Shown here: piece after piece, positions 15,737-23,896 of the stretch
Position numbering within the stretch: position 1 is the stretch's first letter
Layout: every line of letters starts with the position of its first letter
DNA from: Microbacterium sp. 5K110
Lineage (GTDB): Bacteria; Actinomycetota; Actinomycetes; Actinomycetales; Microbacteriaceae
Assembly: GCF_005774735.1 (NCBI RefSeq)
Contig: NZ_VBUM01000030.1
Location: 1-36,396 of the forward strand
DNA: 36,396 nt
Reading direction: 5' to 3'
Notes under the pieces: generated by a model
The model's database searches: none
Told to the model about the DNA's origin: nothing
The model's input: only the letters and a program-made list of their open reading frames with translations
Made by a program: the position numbers and the translations under genes

Positions 15737-16546
15737 TCAGCGCAGGCTTTCCAAATACGACCTGCCCCAGCAGCAAACGCTATGGAATGTTTTGCGTAGG
15801 AGGTTTTCGATGATGGAGGCGGTGTCTTCCCAGCCATCCACCGCCTGGCAAGCGACACCCATGGCGAGCACGGGGTAGTCATTGCCGTCCGCGTCAAGGC
15901 GGTCTCCGATAAACAACATGTCCTCGAGTGCGATACCGGTTGCCTCTGCGAGCTTGCCCATCCCGTAGGCCTTGTCGATGCCCCGGTGGGTGACGTCGAT
16001 GGAAGTCGATCCTCCTGAGCGCACTTCGAGGTCTGGAAGGCGTGCAGCAACAGCGGCTCGTAGGGTGCTCTTCTTCGTCCCGGTGGGATCCCATGCGACC
16101 TTCGCCTGTAAGGGGGCGAATTGTCCTAGCGCTGAGAAGGTGATCTGTGATCCGCGGTCTTCGAGGATGTTCCCCCAAGGAGTATCCTCCCAGAGCTCGA
16201 GACGCTCGGCCTCTTCGCGGATGACAGAGAGTATGCGCTGCTTCTCGCTCTGAGCGAGGAAGTGTGCATAGATCTTTTCGATGCCATTGGGCCCAGGACG
16301 GTAATACTGGGTGCCGCAAGTTGGCATCAGATGAAAATGGGACATAACTTCTGGCGCGGCCGGAGGAAGGCGATCTACCACCTGGGCGCGGAACTGTTGC
16401 AATTGCCCGCCCGAGATAATGGCAACATCCGCTCGTTCCGCAAGAGCGAGCAGCAAAGTGCTCATGCGGGGCGCAATTGCGGCTTTGGACGGCGCGAGAG
16501 TATCGTCGAGATCGAAGGCAACTAGTCGCGGGAAGGTGTTTGTCAC
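15737..16546 (-). CDS. HAD-IIB family sugar phosphatase/phosphomannomutase-like
   Basis: A 269-aa HAD hydrolase. Motif I is AFDLDDTLAPSK (Asp12 and Asp14), motif II is IISGGQ, and motif IV is LFIGDRLDADGNDYP. The C2-type cap carries LMPTCGTQYYRPG and RSGGSTSIDVTHRGIDKAYGM, the pattern of HAD-IIB enzymes related to eukaryotic phosphomannomutase. The GTG start at 16546 gives the normal short N-terminus before motif I. It is downstream of the sugar operon in the same direction but separated by a strong hairpin, so it is probably transcribed on its own. A role in dephosphorylating or isomerising a sugar phosphate from the neighbouring pathway is possible but not shown. The last 20 residues look like a less conserved tail. 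Confidence 0.85.
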   Translation of the reverse strand: MTNTFPRLVAFDLDDTLAPSKAAIAPRMSTLLLALAERADVAIISGGQLQQFRAQVVDRLPPAAPEVMSHFHLMPTCGTQYYRPGPNGIEKIYAHFLAQSEKQRILSVIREEAERLELWEDTPWGNILEDRGSQITFSALGQFAPLQAKVAWDPTGTKKSTLRAAVAARLPDLEVRSGGSTSIDVTHRGIDKAYGMGKLAEATGIALEDMLFIGDRLDADGNDYPVLAMGVACQAVDGWEDTASIIENLLRKTFHSVCCWGRSYLESLR

Positions 16547-16797
16547 GAGACCCTAACTCTCGGGTACCGGAATGTGAGCCGCAGAATTGAATCTACTGAC
16601 TTCTCCATTAGTTGAGATCTTGGAGGGCCTTTCGCGACTCTCGGCTCTTTCTGCGGTCGAGGGAGCGAGCCCAGGATGACGAAACATGCTGGTCACGATT
16701 GCTGCGTTGGCTGACCGCCCCGGGATCGTGGCGCGGCTACCTGCAACATCGTCGCACCTGTGCGGCGTGACCCGCATAGAGTCCTCTCGTCAAGAAG

Positions 16798-16846
16798 TGC
16801 AGGTGAGGGAGGAGCTTCGTATAGACGAGCTCCTCCCTCACTTGCA
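16798..16846 (-). terminator. Strong hairpin directly after the aldolase stop
   Basis: GTGAGGGAGGAGCT (16803-16816) pairs perfectly with AGCTCCTCCCTCAC (16828-16841). The stem extends to 19 bp with one G-T pair (16798-16846) around an 11-nt loop. It begins at the base next to the aldolase stop codon, so on the minus strand it is the end of the sugar operon. The T-tract after it is weak (CTTCTTG). The remaining gap 16547-16797 shows no gene. Confidence 0.75.
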
Positions 16847-17761
16847 TCAGACGGTGAGGGTCTGTCCGACAAGGCCGAACAGGTCGATCTCGCGCGAGGC
16901 GGGCTGTCGGTACAGTTCGGCCTTGCCCGTCGTTCCGAGCAGGTCCAGCTTGTGGGCGACGACATCTTTCAGCGCGTTCATCGCGGGGGGCTGGATGGCG
17001 TCGGGCTCGTAAAGGCTTTCGTCGCGCAGGACGTTGCGCAGCGCGTTGTGGTACGCGGACTTGAGGTCGCTGGAGATGTTGATTTTGTTGACTCCGCTGC
17101 GGGCTGCCTCGGCGATCTCGTCGTCGGGGTTGTTGGATCCTCCGTGAAGGACGAGGGGGATGCCGACGGCCTCTTTGATGCGGCGGAGTCGGTCCAGATC
17201 GAGCCTGGGGGTGACGCCGGCGGGGTAGATGCCGTGGCGGGTCCCGATGGCGATGGCGAGCGAGTCCACACCGGTTTCTTCGACGAAGGTGAGGGCGTCG
17301 CTCGGGTCGGTGTAGACGATGCCGTCTCCTGTCGTGGCGTGGTCCATGGATCCGATGGTGCCCAGTTCGCCCTCGACGGAGACGTTGACGGCGTGGGCGG
17401 TGTCAACGACTCGGCGTGTGATCTCGACGTTGACGTCGAAGGGTTCCATGGACTTGTCGATCATGACGGAGGTGAACCCGCCCTGGATGGCGGCGGCGAT
17501 CTGAGAGTGGCTGGCGCCGTGATCCCAGTGGATGATGACCGGCAGCGGGGACCGGTGGATGCGCGAGCGCATGGCCTGGACGATGTCGAAGGTGAGCAGG
17601 TTGATCTCGTTGGGGTGGATCTGGGCGATGAAGGGCGCCTGCTTCTGCTCGCAGATCTCCATGATGGCGTTGAACATGTTGTATTCGGCGATGTTGAATG
17701 CGGGGATGGCGAAGTTGTGGTCGTTGGCGACGGCGAGAAGCTGGTCTCCGGTGATGAGCAT
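16847..17761 (-). CDS. Class II ketose-(bis)phosphate aldolase
   Basis: A 304-aa zinc-dependent class II aldolase of the fructose/tagatose-bisphosphate group, which splits a ketose phosphate into dihydroxyacetone phosphate and an aldehyde. Active-site blocks are IIHWDHGAS (Asp80, zinc His81), SVEGELGTIG (about 128-137), GTRHGIYPAG (zinc His176) and VLHGGSNNPDDEI (zinc His206). The phosphate-binding GGSG of typical members is GGSN here, which may alter substrate choice. An AGGAAAG ribosome binding site precedes the ATG. It is the last gene of the polyol operon, 194 nt after the dehydrogenase. That gap contains an open frame without a start codon and no convincing gene. Confidence 0.88.
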   Translation of the reverse strand: MLITGDQLLAVANDHNFAIPAFNIAEYNMFNAIMEICEQKQAPFIAQIHPNEINLLTFDIVQAMRSRIHRSPLPVIIHWDHGASHSQIAAAIQGGFTSVMIDKSMEPFDVNVEITRRVVDTAHAVNVSVEGELGTIGSMDHATTGDGIVYTDPSDALTFVEETGVDSLAIAIGTRHGIYPAGVTPRLDLDRLRRIKEAVGIPLVLHGGSNNPDDEIAEAARSGVNKINISSDLKSAYHNALRNVLRDESLYEPDAIQPPAMNALKDVVAHKLDLLGTTGKAELYRQPASREIDLFGLVGQTLTV

Positions 17762-17955
17762 GGTGTTCTTTCCTATTCGGAGTGGGTTAGCGGCGGAACA
17801 CTTTTCGCAGCCAGCTTGTGGCGCGGTGGGTGTGGCGGTCGGTGAATTCGTTAGACAAGCGGAGGGCGTTCTCAGCCGGGTCTGCCCCGTTCGCGATTGC
17901 GCGGATTGTGTCGAGGGCGCGTTGCTCGGGACTGGGTGGGTTCTCGTCGCAATTG

Positions 17956-19410
17956 TCAGGATGTGAGGAGAAGCTCAAGCGCGGCCCGTATTCCCTTCGA
18001 TGCAATGACGCGTCGCCAGCGGACAAATTCGTCGATGAACGTCTGATCAATGGCGAGCTCGGCGAAGAGTTCATCGTCGCGAACGAACGCCGATGGGTCT
18101 TTGTCCGTAGCGAGCGAGTGGATGAAATCTTTTCGGGGGTCCTCGATGACGACGGGTATGAGCGCTGCGCGTTCTGCCCAGGCGGCAATGAGTGCAGCTT
18201 GGATGGTGAACTGTCCGCCTTGGCGTCGCTGGTCCCGGATGATCGGCACGATGAAGTTGGGTGCCGAGTTAGAGGTGTTTGACGACAGTCTCGCGATTGT
18301 GTCTTTCACCCCGGGGTTGGAGAACCGCTCCAGCAAGGTGGCGCGGTATTCAGGGAGGTCAACTCCGGGTACGGGCGGGAGCGTGGGTTCAGCTTCGAAC
18401 TGCTGGAACTGTGCGACCGCGGCGTGGATGAGAGGGTCGGCCATCGCTTCGTGCACGTAGTGGTATCCGATGAGGGCCCCGAAAGTTCCGATGACCTGAT
18501 GGCTAGCGTTGAGCAGCCGCATCTTCATCATCTCGTAGGGGATGACGTCATCCACAAGCTGAACGCCGACTTTCTCCAGTGCGGGGCGCCCGAGGGGGAA
18601 GGTGTCTTCAAGGACCCATTGAATGAAAGATTCTGCGGGAACCGGCCATTTGTCGTCGATGCCGTAGTCGCTGGCGGTGAGGGTTCGATCTTCGTCAGAC
18701 GTGACGGGGGTGATGCGGTCGACCATTGAGTTGGGGAACGCGACGTTGTTTTCGACCCAGGGGATGAAGTCGGGGTCAGCAAGGGCGAGGTACTCGAGCA
18801 GGGTGCGTTTGGTGACGTGACCGTTTCCGAGGATGTTGTCGCAGGAGGCAACCGTGTAAGCCGGGAGACCGCGGTCTCGTCGCAGTTTGAGGCTTTCGTG
18901 GAGGATTCGGAAGTGGGTCCGTGGGGTTCCTTCACCCGCAGCGTCTGCGAGGACCGCCGGGTTGTGGGTGCGGAAGGATCCGGTGGCAGGGTCGATGTTG
19001 TACCCGCCTTCGGTGACAGTCAGCGTCACGATGCGAGTGGATGGTCCGGCGAGCTTTTCCCGGAGTGTGTCGGCGTCATCGGGCACCCACAGGTATTCGG
19101 GCATGGAACCGATGACACGGGCATCGATCGTCCCGTCTGGGCTTTTCTGCAACAGGGTGTAGAGCCCGGTTTGGGTGTGGAACGTATTGCGCATGTGCTC
19201 ATCGCTGGGGAGCACTCCCACTCCGCAGATGGCCCACTCGTCGGATTGACCGTCGTGTAGCAGTTGGTCTAAGTAGTACGCCTGGTGCGAGCGGTGAAAG
19301 TTGCCCACACCGAGGTGGACGATTCCTGTGGCCAGGTTGTCTCTGTTGTACGCGGGCAGCTGGGCGGTCCCGGTGTAGGACCCGTCGAGGATGTGGGCTA
19401 TTTCGGTCAC
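17956..19410 (-). CDS. Mannitol-type polyol 2-dehydrogenase
   Basis: A 484-aa NAD-dependent long-chain polyol dehydrogenase (mannitol dehydrogenase family), which oxidises mannitol, arabinitol, sorbitol or similar to the 2-ketose. The N-terminal dinucleotide site is GIVHLGVGNFHRSHQAYY (residues 29-46). The catalytic Lys-Asn-His set is visible in MMKMRLLNASHQVIGTFG as Lys296, Asn301 and His304, the spacing described for Pseudomonas mannitol 2-dehydrogenase. The length matches the family. The GTG at 19410 is preceded by a GGAG and lies 25 nt after the permease. The exact polyol cannot be read from the sequence; uronate reductases of the same superfamily are the main alternative. Confidence 0.9.
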   Translation of the reverse strand: MTEIAHILDGSYTGTAQLPAYNRDNLATGIVHLGVGNFHRSHQAYYLDQLLHDGQSDEWAICGVGVLPSDEHMRNTFHTQTGLYTLLQKSPDGTIDARVIGSMPEYLWVPDDADTLREKLAGPSTRIVTLTVTEGGYNIDPATGSFRTHNPAVLADAAGEGTPRTHFRILHESLKLRRDRGLPAYTVASCDNILGNGHVTKRTLLEYLALADPDFIPWVENNVAFPNSMVDRITPVTSDEDRTLTASDYGIDDKWPVPAESFIQWVLEDTFPLGRPALEKVGVQLVDDVIPYEMMKMRLLNASHQVIGTFGALIGYHYVHEAMADPLIHAAVAQFQQFEAEPTLPPVPGVDLPEYRATLLERFSNPGVKDTIARLSSNTSNSAPNFIVPIIRDQRRQGGQFTIQAALIAAWAERAALIPVVIEDPRKDFIHSLATDKDPSAFVRDDELFAELAIDQTFIDEFVRWRRVIASKGIRAALELLLTS

Positions 19411-19435
19411 GATACGAGCTCCGTGGGGGTGGGGG

Positions 19436-20311
19436 TCATTTGACGGCGCCGAGCGAGAGACCGGCGACGAGGCGGTCTTGGGCGGCGAAGCCGACGATGA
19501 GGACGGGCAGAGACACGACGATGCACGCGGCGGACAGCTGCGCTAGGAACAGTCCCTGGCTGGTTACGAATCCCGCCAGGAAAACCGGCGCGGTGCCGGC
19601 AAACACGCCGGTGAGAGTGCGTGCGATGAGGAGTTCGTTCCAGCTGAAGATGATGCAGATGAACGACGTTGCGGCGATGCCGGGGGCCGCCACTGAGAGG
19701 ATGACGTGCCGGATGGAGGCGAGGAGGTTGGCGCCGTCGAGTTCGGCCGCTTCGAGGATCTCGATGGGAACCTCGGCGAGAAATGAGCGCAGCATCCATA
19801 CCGCGATGGGCAGGTTCATGACGGTGTACATGATGGCCAGGAAACCGATGCTGTCTAGTGCTCCGAGGCTCTTGGCCAGGAGGTACACCGGTAGCAGGCC
19901 TGCAACGGCCGGCAGGAACTTGGTGGATAGGAAGAACGACATAACGTCGTTTGCCTTCTTCACGGGCTTGATCGATGTGGCGTACGCCGCGGGAAGAGCG
20001 AAAATCAGCACGAGCACGGTGGAAAGGAGTGCGGCGATAGCGGAGTTGATGAGGGGGGCGAAGGCGCTGGCACCGCCGGTGAAGCCGAGAACGTTGGCGT
20101 AGTTCTCCAGCGTCAGCGGAGCGAACAGGTTGGGGGTGGACGTCGCCGCGGCTGTTTCGGTGTGCAGCGAGGTGAGCAAGGTCCATGCCAGCGGCAGGAT
20201 GAACAACAGCCCGACAGCCCAGGCGCCGATGCCCACGAGAGGGTGGGCGTTCTTCCGGTGCAGTTTGCGTCGCGCTTTCGCGGGGACGGTGATGAGTGTG
20301 GTGCTGGTCAT
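19436..20311 (-). CDS. Sugar/polyol ABC transporter permease (MalG-like)
   Basis: An inner-membrane permease of 291 aa with six predicted helices and the EAA loop EAAELDGANLLASIRHVILSVAAP (shown across about residues 187-210) that docks on the ATPase. A cytoplasmic basic N-terminus (KARRKLHRKNAH) precedes the first helix. MalG/SmoG-type features include SFLAEVPIEILEAAELDG and FICIIFSWNELLIAR. Its start overlaps the upstream permease stop as ATGA, as is usual for heterodimer permeases. No ATPase is encoded nearby, so a shared MsmK/UgpC-type ATPase elsewhere in the genome is expected. Confidence 0.93.
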   Translation of the reverse strand: MTSTTLITVPAKARRKLHRKNAHPLVGIGAWAVGLLFILPLAWTLLTSLHTETAAATSTPNLFAPLTLENYANVLGFTGGASAFAPLINSAIAALLSTVLVLIFALPAAYATSIKPVKKANDVMSFFLSTKFLPAVAGLLPVYLLAKSLGALDSIGFLAIMYTVMNLPIAVWMLRSFLAEVPIEILEAAELDGANLLASIRHVILSVAAPGIAATSFICIIFSWNELLIARTLTGVFAGTAPVFLAGFVTSQGLFLAQLSAACIVVSLPVLIVGFAAQDRLVAGLSLGAVK

Positions 20312-21264
20312 CGCACGTTCTCCTCAGACAGGGAGGTGAGGGAGCGCAGGAACAAGGACATGATGAGGATCGTCCCGGCCACCGTGACTACGCCCATGGC
20401 GGAGCCGACGCCGTAGTCCTGCGCTTGGAAAAAGGTTCGGTAGATCGTGTACGGCAGGTTGGCGGTGCCGAATGCGCCGGCGGTGAGAGTGAAGACGGCG
20501 TCGAAGTTCTGAAACACGTAGATCGATCCGAGCAGGGTGGACAGCTCGAGGTATCGGCGCACGTGGGGAATGGTGATGTATCGGAAGATGCGCCATCCAC
20601 CTGCGCCATCGACGCGCGCAGCCTCGATGACATCCCCGGGCTGGCTTTGCAGCCCCGCAAGGATGATCAGCGTCATGAACGGGGTCCACTGCCACACGAG
20701 CACGACGACGATGGACGCGATGGGAAAGTCCGTAACCCACGACGGGCCTTGCACTTGCACTCCGACGAGGTTTCCCAGCCAGGCGATGACGCCGTTGATG
20801 AGCCCGTAGCTGGGGTTGAGGAGCAGGTGTTTCCACAGCAGTGCGGCGGCGACGGGCACGAACAGGAAGGGCGCGATGATCATCGTGCGCACGATGCCCC
20901 GACCTGCAAACCGCTGGTTGAGCAGCAGTGCGATTCCAAGGCCGAGCACGAGGCTGATCAGCACTACCGAGACGGTGATGACGAGGCTGGCTAGCACGGA
21001 GCTGAGGAGGGTGGGGTTGGTGAAAACGGTGATGTAGTTCGCGAACCAGGCGAAGCCGATTTCGTTGGGGAAAAGCGGGTTCCAGTTCATCAGCGAGACC
21101 ACGAGGGTGACGAGGAAGGGAACCTGGGTGAGAGCGATGGTGAAGATGAGGGCGGGGAGCAGGGGAATACGCCGCCGCCACCCGGTGCCGCGAGCGGGGC
21201 GCTGCGGCGCGGGGTGTGCGGCAGCGGTCGTCTGCTCTGTGGTGGTGTCAAGGACCTGAGACAT
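20308..21264 (-). CDS. Sugar/polyol ABC transporter permease (MalF-like)
   Basis: The partner permease, 318 aa, with a Pro/Ala-rich cytoplasmic N-terminus of about 30 residues, six helices and the EAA loop EAARVDGAGGWRIFRYITIP near residue 223. SLMNWNPLFP near residue 60 and the VWQWTPFMTLIILAGLQSQP block are typical of polyol and oligosaccharide importers of the MalF type. It follows the binding-protein gene after a gap that holds a perfect hairpin and overlaps the second permease by 4 nt. Confidence 0.93.
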   Translation of the reverse strand: MSQVLDTTTEQTTAAAHPAPQRPARGTGWRRRIPLLPALIFTIALTQVPFLVTLVVSLMNWNPLFPNEIGFAWFANYITVFTNPTLLSSVLASLVITVSVVLISLVLGLGIALLLNQRFAGRGIVRTMIIAPFLFVPVAAALLWKHLLLNPSYGLINGVIAWLGNLVGVQVQGPSWVTDFPIASIVVVLVWQWTPFMTLIILAGLQSQPGDVIEAARVDGAGGWRIFRYITIPHVRRYLELSTLLGSIYVFQNFDAVFTLTAGAFGTANLPYTIYRTFFQAQDYGVGSAMGVVTVAGTILIMSLFLRSLTSLSEENVR

Positions 21265-21281
21265 CTGCGGCTCCTAGAAGG

Positions 21282-21311
21282 GTGGGGTGGGGCCCTGCGG
21301 CCCCACCCCAC
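21282..21311 (-). terminator. Perfect 13-bp hairpin between binding-protein and permease genes
   Basis: GTGGGGTGGGGCC (21282-21294) and GGCCCCACCCCAC (21299-21311) form a 13-bp stem without mismatch and a 4-nt loop. It sits 6 nt after the binding-protein stop and before the permease start. There is no T-tract. Stem-loops at this place in sugar ABC operons usually attenuate read-through or protect the upstream mRNA, so that binding protein exceeds permease. Confidence 0.8.
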
Positions 21312-21317
21312 GGGTGG

Positions 21318-22676
21318 TCACTTCTTGTATTTGTCGCCGACGGCTTGCGCCAGCGTCTGCGACTGCTGGAGAGCATCGTCGACGGAGATCTGCCCGGCGA
21401 CGGCGGAGGAGATCAACTGTGCGACCTGGTCGCCGAGGTCGGGGAACTCAGGGATTCCCACGAACTGCACCCCCAGGTAAGGCCGGGGCTGCACTCCGGG
21501 GTTGGCCGGGTCGGGGGCGTTCTCGACGGAGTCCAGGTCCGCCTTCCAGAATGCAGACGCGGCGTCGGTGTACTGGGTGTTCTCGTACAGCGAGGCGCGC
21601 TTTCCTGCCGGCACCTGGGCCCAACCGAGCTCCTCACCGACGGTTTCTTCGTACTCCTTAGACGTGGCCCAGGAGATGAACTTCCACGCGGCGTCCTTCT
21701 TCTGACTGGCGTTCTGGATTGCCCATGCCCAGGTCCACAGCCATCCGCCCGAGGTGGTTTCCTCCACGGGCGCGGCGACGTATCCGACCTTGCCCTTGAC
21801 GGGCGATTCGTCGGCTTCCATCGATCCGGCGATAGACGAGGCGTCGTAGAAGATGGCGCTCTGCCCCTGCTGGAAGTTGTTGATGCACTCGTTCACACCC
21901 ACCTGGGCTGCGCCTTCCTCGCCGTGCTGCTGGATGAGGTCGACATAGAACTGCGTTGCTTCCTTAAACTCGGGCGCCGTCAACTGGGCGTCCCAGTTCT
22001 CGTCGAACCAGGTCCCGCCGAAGGTGTTGACCATGGTGGTGAGCACTGCGAGGTTCTGGCCCCATCCGGCGAGGCCCCGCAAGCAGATGCCCTTCGCCCC
22101 ATCCGTTCCGTCGACCTTCGCTGCGAGATCAGCGATCTGCTGCCAAGTCGGGTTGGCGGGCATGGTCAGGCCGGCCTTTTCGAACAGGTCCGTGCGGTAC
22201 ATAACGAGGGAACCTTCGCCGAAGAACGGTTCGGCGTACAGCGTGCCGTCTTTCCCGGAGAGAGCGGAGGTGAAAGTGTCGAACACGTCGGCCTGGTCGT
22301 AGCTGTCGTCCTGGGCGACGTAGTCGGACAGCGGTGCGAGCCATCCGTTTGCGGAGAAGGTCGGTACTTCGAAGGCGCTCAAGCTGGCGACGTCGTACTG
22401 GCCGGCTTGACTGGACATCTCCTGGTACATGCGGGCGCGCATGTCGTTTTCGGGCAGGAGGGTGTAATTCACCTTGATGCCCGTCTGCTTGGTGAAGTAC
22501 TCGTCGGTGAGCTTTTGAATGTTCTGCATGTGGGGCCCGTTGATGGACAGCACGTTGATCTCTTGATCACTGCTGTCCCCGCCGAGAGCCCCGGCTCCGC
22601 TGCAGCCACTCAAGACGACCGCCGTTGCGGTGAACGCGGCGGCGGCGACGCCGATTCGGGTGTGTGAACGCCTCAT
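21318..22676 (-). CDS. Polyol/sugar ABC transporter substrate-binding lipoprotein
   Basis: A 452-aa extracellular solute-binding lipoprotein of cluster B (family 1). The signal peptide ends in the lipobox VVLSGC with Cys25. Downstream, QNIQKLTDEYFTKQTGIKV, QYDVASLSAFEVPTFSANGW and TMPANPTWQQIADLAAKVDG match sorbitol/mannitol-binding proteins of the SmoE/MtlE type rather than maltose-binding proteins. GGWLWTWAWAIQNASQKKDAAW near residues 310-330 is another family block. The gene lies 15 nt after the PfkB kinase. Lipid attachment would use the housekeeping or cluster-encoded LspA and Lnt. Confidence 0.92.
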   Translation of the reverse strand: MRRSHTRIGVAAAAFTATAVVLSGCSGAGALGGDSSDQEINVLSINGPHMQNIQKLTDEYFTKQTGIKVNYTLLPENDMRARMYQEMSSQAGQYDVASLSAFEVPTFSANGWLAPLSDYVAQDDSYDQADVFDTFTSALSGKDGTLYAEPFFGEGSLVMYRTDLFEKAGLTMPANPTWQQIADLAAKVDGTDGAKGICLRGLAGWGQNLAVLTTMVNTFGGTWFDENWDAQLTAPEFKEATQFYVDLIQQHGEEGAAQVGVNECINNFQQGQSAIFYDASSIAGSMEADESPVKGKVGYVAAPVEETTSGGWLWTWAWAIQNASQKKDAAWKFISWATSKEYEETVGEELGWAQVPAGKRASLYENTQYTDAASAFWKADLDSVENAPDPANPGVQPRPYLGVQFVGIPEFPDLGDQVAQLISSAVAGQISVDDALQQSQTLAQAVGDKYKK

Positions 22677-22691
22677 TGCGATTTTCCGTTC

Positions 22692-23648
22692 TTATGGGTT
22701 GGTGTGTGGATTGCGAGCGTGAGTATTCAGTTGCAGGTCCGTGGCGAGCAGGGCCGCCGCATCAATGAGTGCAGCGACGTCCGCAGGGGTGGGGAGGTGG
22801 CCTCGACCACCCGCGGCAGTCGCGCAAACTGCCGCGGCTGCCGACGCTGTCAAAACCGCATGCGCGATCGACGAGCCTCCCGCCACGCTCAGCGCGTAGG
22901 CGCCGTGAAACACATCTCCGCACCCGCTCGTGTCCACGGCCTCGACCGTGAAAGCTGCGGTGTGCGCGGCACCGTCGGCGGTGAGATGCCATGCGCCGCG
23001 GCTACCATCCGTGACGACGACGGCAGTGCGGTGCTTGTTCCAGAGTCCCTGGCAGATCGCTAGTTCATCCGTGAGACCGGTGACTTTTTGTCCGACCTCA
23101 AGCGGGATGACAAGGTGGGCGGCAATGTCGAACAGTTCTTCTGCGTGGGGAAAATCCAACCGCTCGATGTCTGCGACAACCGCAATGCCCGCGGCAGCAG
23201 CGGCGCGGACCAGCGGCAGACCGTGAGCTGCGGCGTATGCATCGACCAGGAGTGCGTCGACGCCGCCAAGAAGCGTCTGGAGATTTGCACCTTGTTCCGG
23301 CATGCCCAGTGGAACGTCGTCATCGAAAGCGATGAAGCGATCCCCGCCGGGCGCGATCATGATGGTCGAACGAATTGGACCGGTTTTGGCTGGCGTGGCG
23401 TGGTCGAGATCGACCCCGTGGCGGGCTAAGTCATGCGCAGACTCCCCCGGTGAGAGGTAACCCAGCCATCGTGCAGAACCGCCAAGGGTCGTGATCGCCA
23501 CAAGGGCTGTCGCGACGTTTCCGCCGTGAACGACGTTCCTGCGAAGGATCTTCCCCTTGCCCTCGACGAAGCTGCGGTCCAAAAACAGCAGTTCGTCGAT
23601 CGCCACTGATCCGCAGCCCGCGACCATCGGCGCCCTCTGAGTGGGCAC
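22692..23648 (-). CDS. PfkB-family carbohydrate kinase
   Basis: A ribokinase-like sugar kinase of 318 aa. The N-terminal family block is VAGCGSVAIDELLF, the sugar-binding glycines are NVVHGGNVATALVAITTLGG (about 38-57), and the C-terminal signature is VEAVDTSGCGDVFHGAYAL with Asp245 as catalytic base. The usual anion-hole sequence GAGD is GCGD here, an uncommon replacement. It is the first enzyme gene of the operon. In the inferred pathway it phosphorylates the ketose released by the dehydrogenase. The GTG start at 23648 shares a base with the stop of a 22-codon upstream ORF; an ATG seven codons downstream is the alternative start. Confidence 0.87.
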   Translation of the reverse strand: MPTQRAPMVAGCGSVAIDELLFLDRSFVEGKGKILRRNVVHGGNVATALVAITTLGGSARWLGYLSPGESAHDLARHGVDLDHATPAKTGPIRSTIMIAPGGDRFIAFDDDVPLGMPEQGANLQTLLGGVDALLVDAYAAAHGLPLVRAAAAAGIAVVADIERLDFPHAEELFDIAAHLVIPLEVGQKVTGLTDELAICQGLWNKHRTAVVVTDGSRGAWHLTADGAAHTAAFTVEAVDTSGCGDVFHGAYALSVAGGSSIAHAVLTASAAAAVCATAAGGRGHLPTPADVAALIDAAALLATDLQLNTHARNPHTNP

Positions 23649-23716
23649 TAGCTGTCGCCCCTGAGGTGAGACACCTCATGGCGTGCTAGCTGCTGTGCGG
23701 GGGCAGAACTTCCCAT
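23648..23716 (-). CDS. 22-aa leader mini-ORF coupled to the kinase gene
   Basis: On the minus strand, an ATG (23714-23716) is preceded by AGAGGAG with 7-nt spacing, a far better ribosome binding site than that of the kinase itself. The frame runs MGSSAPAQQLARHEV... for 22 codons and ends in TAG, whose G is the first base of the kinase GTG (TAGTG). This geometry suggests translational coupling. The mini-ORF contains a hairpin (23662-23678) just before the kinase start. The peptide itself has no recognisable property; a leader regulating kinase translation is an inference. Confidence 0.45.
   Translation of the reverse strand: MGSSAPAQQLARHEVSHLRGDS
23662..23678. promoter_or_regulatory. 7-bp inverted repeat before the kinase start
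   Basis: TGAGGTG (23662-23668) and CACCTCA (23672-23678) flank a 3-nt spacer inside the mini-ORF. In RNA it is a small hairpin 13 nt upstream of the kinase GTG; in DNA it could also be a repressor site. Confidence 0.45.
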
Positions 23717-23838
23717 CGTTGGGCTCCTCTACGTGCGTTGCGAACTACTCTGAAACAAAAAATCTCGTAAGTCAAGTTCTTTCGATGACTTTGCTATCTC
23801 GCGTTTCCGCTGTGCTTTACTACACACATCCAAAGCTC

Positions 23839-23860
23839 AGCTTCGCTTTCTTTCGAAGCT
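23839..23860. promoter_or_regulatory. Inverted repeat, candidate DeoR operator
   Basis: AGCTTCG (23839-23845) and CGAAGCT (23854-23860) are perfect 7-bp arms around CTTTCTTT. The site lies just upstream of a TTCACT -35-like hexamer (23863-23868) and a TAGCGT -10 for the regulator gene. Further TTTCG-containing copies occur in the same 250-nt divergent region, and a TTGACT (minus strand, 23770-23775) could be the -35 of the sugar operon. Autoregulation and operon control by the adjacent DeoR protein are inferred. Confidence 0.5.
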
Positions 23861-23884
23861 CCTTCACTTCGCAGCTCTGGGCGG

Positions 23885-23890
23885 TAGCGT
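23885..23890 (+). promoter_or_regulatory. -10 box TAGCGT of a leaderless transcript
   Basis: TAGCGT, then 6 nt (GGACGC), then the ATG at 23897 of the DeoR-type regulator. TTCACT at 23863-23868 is a fair -35 with 16-nt spacing. Confidence 0.65.
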
Positions 23891-23896
23891 GGACGC

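Noticed and set aside
17787..17955. Open minus-strand frame after the dehydrogenase stop, ending SWLRKVFRR, that reads like protein
   Set aside because: It has no ATG, GTG or TTG start after the dehydrogenase stop, and the dehydrogenase already has its full family length, so a frameshifted extension is not needed.
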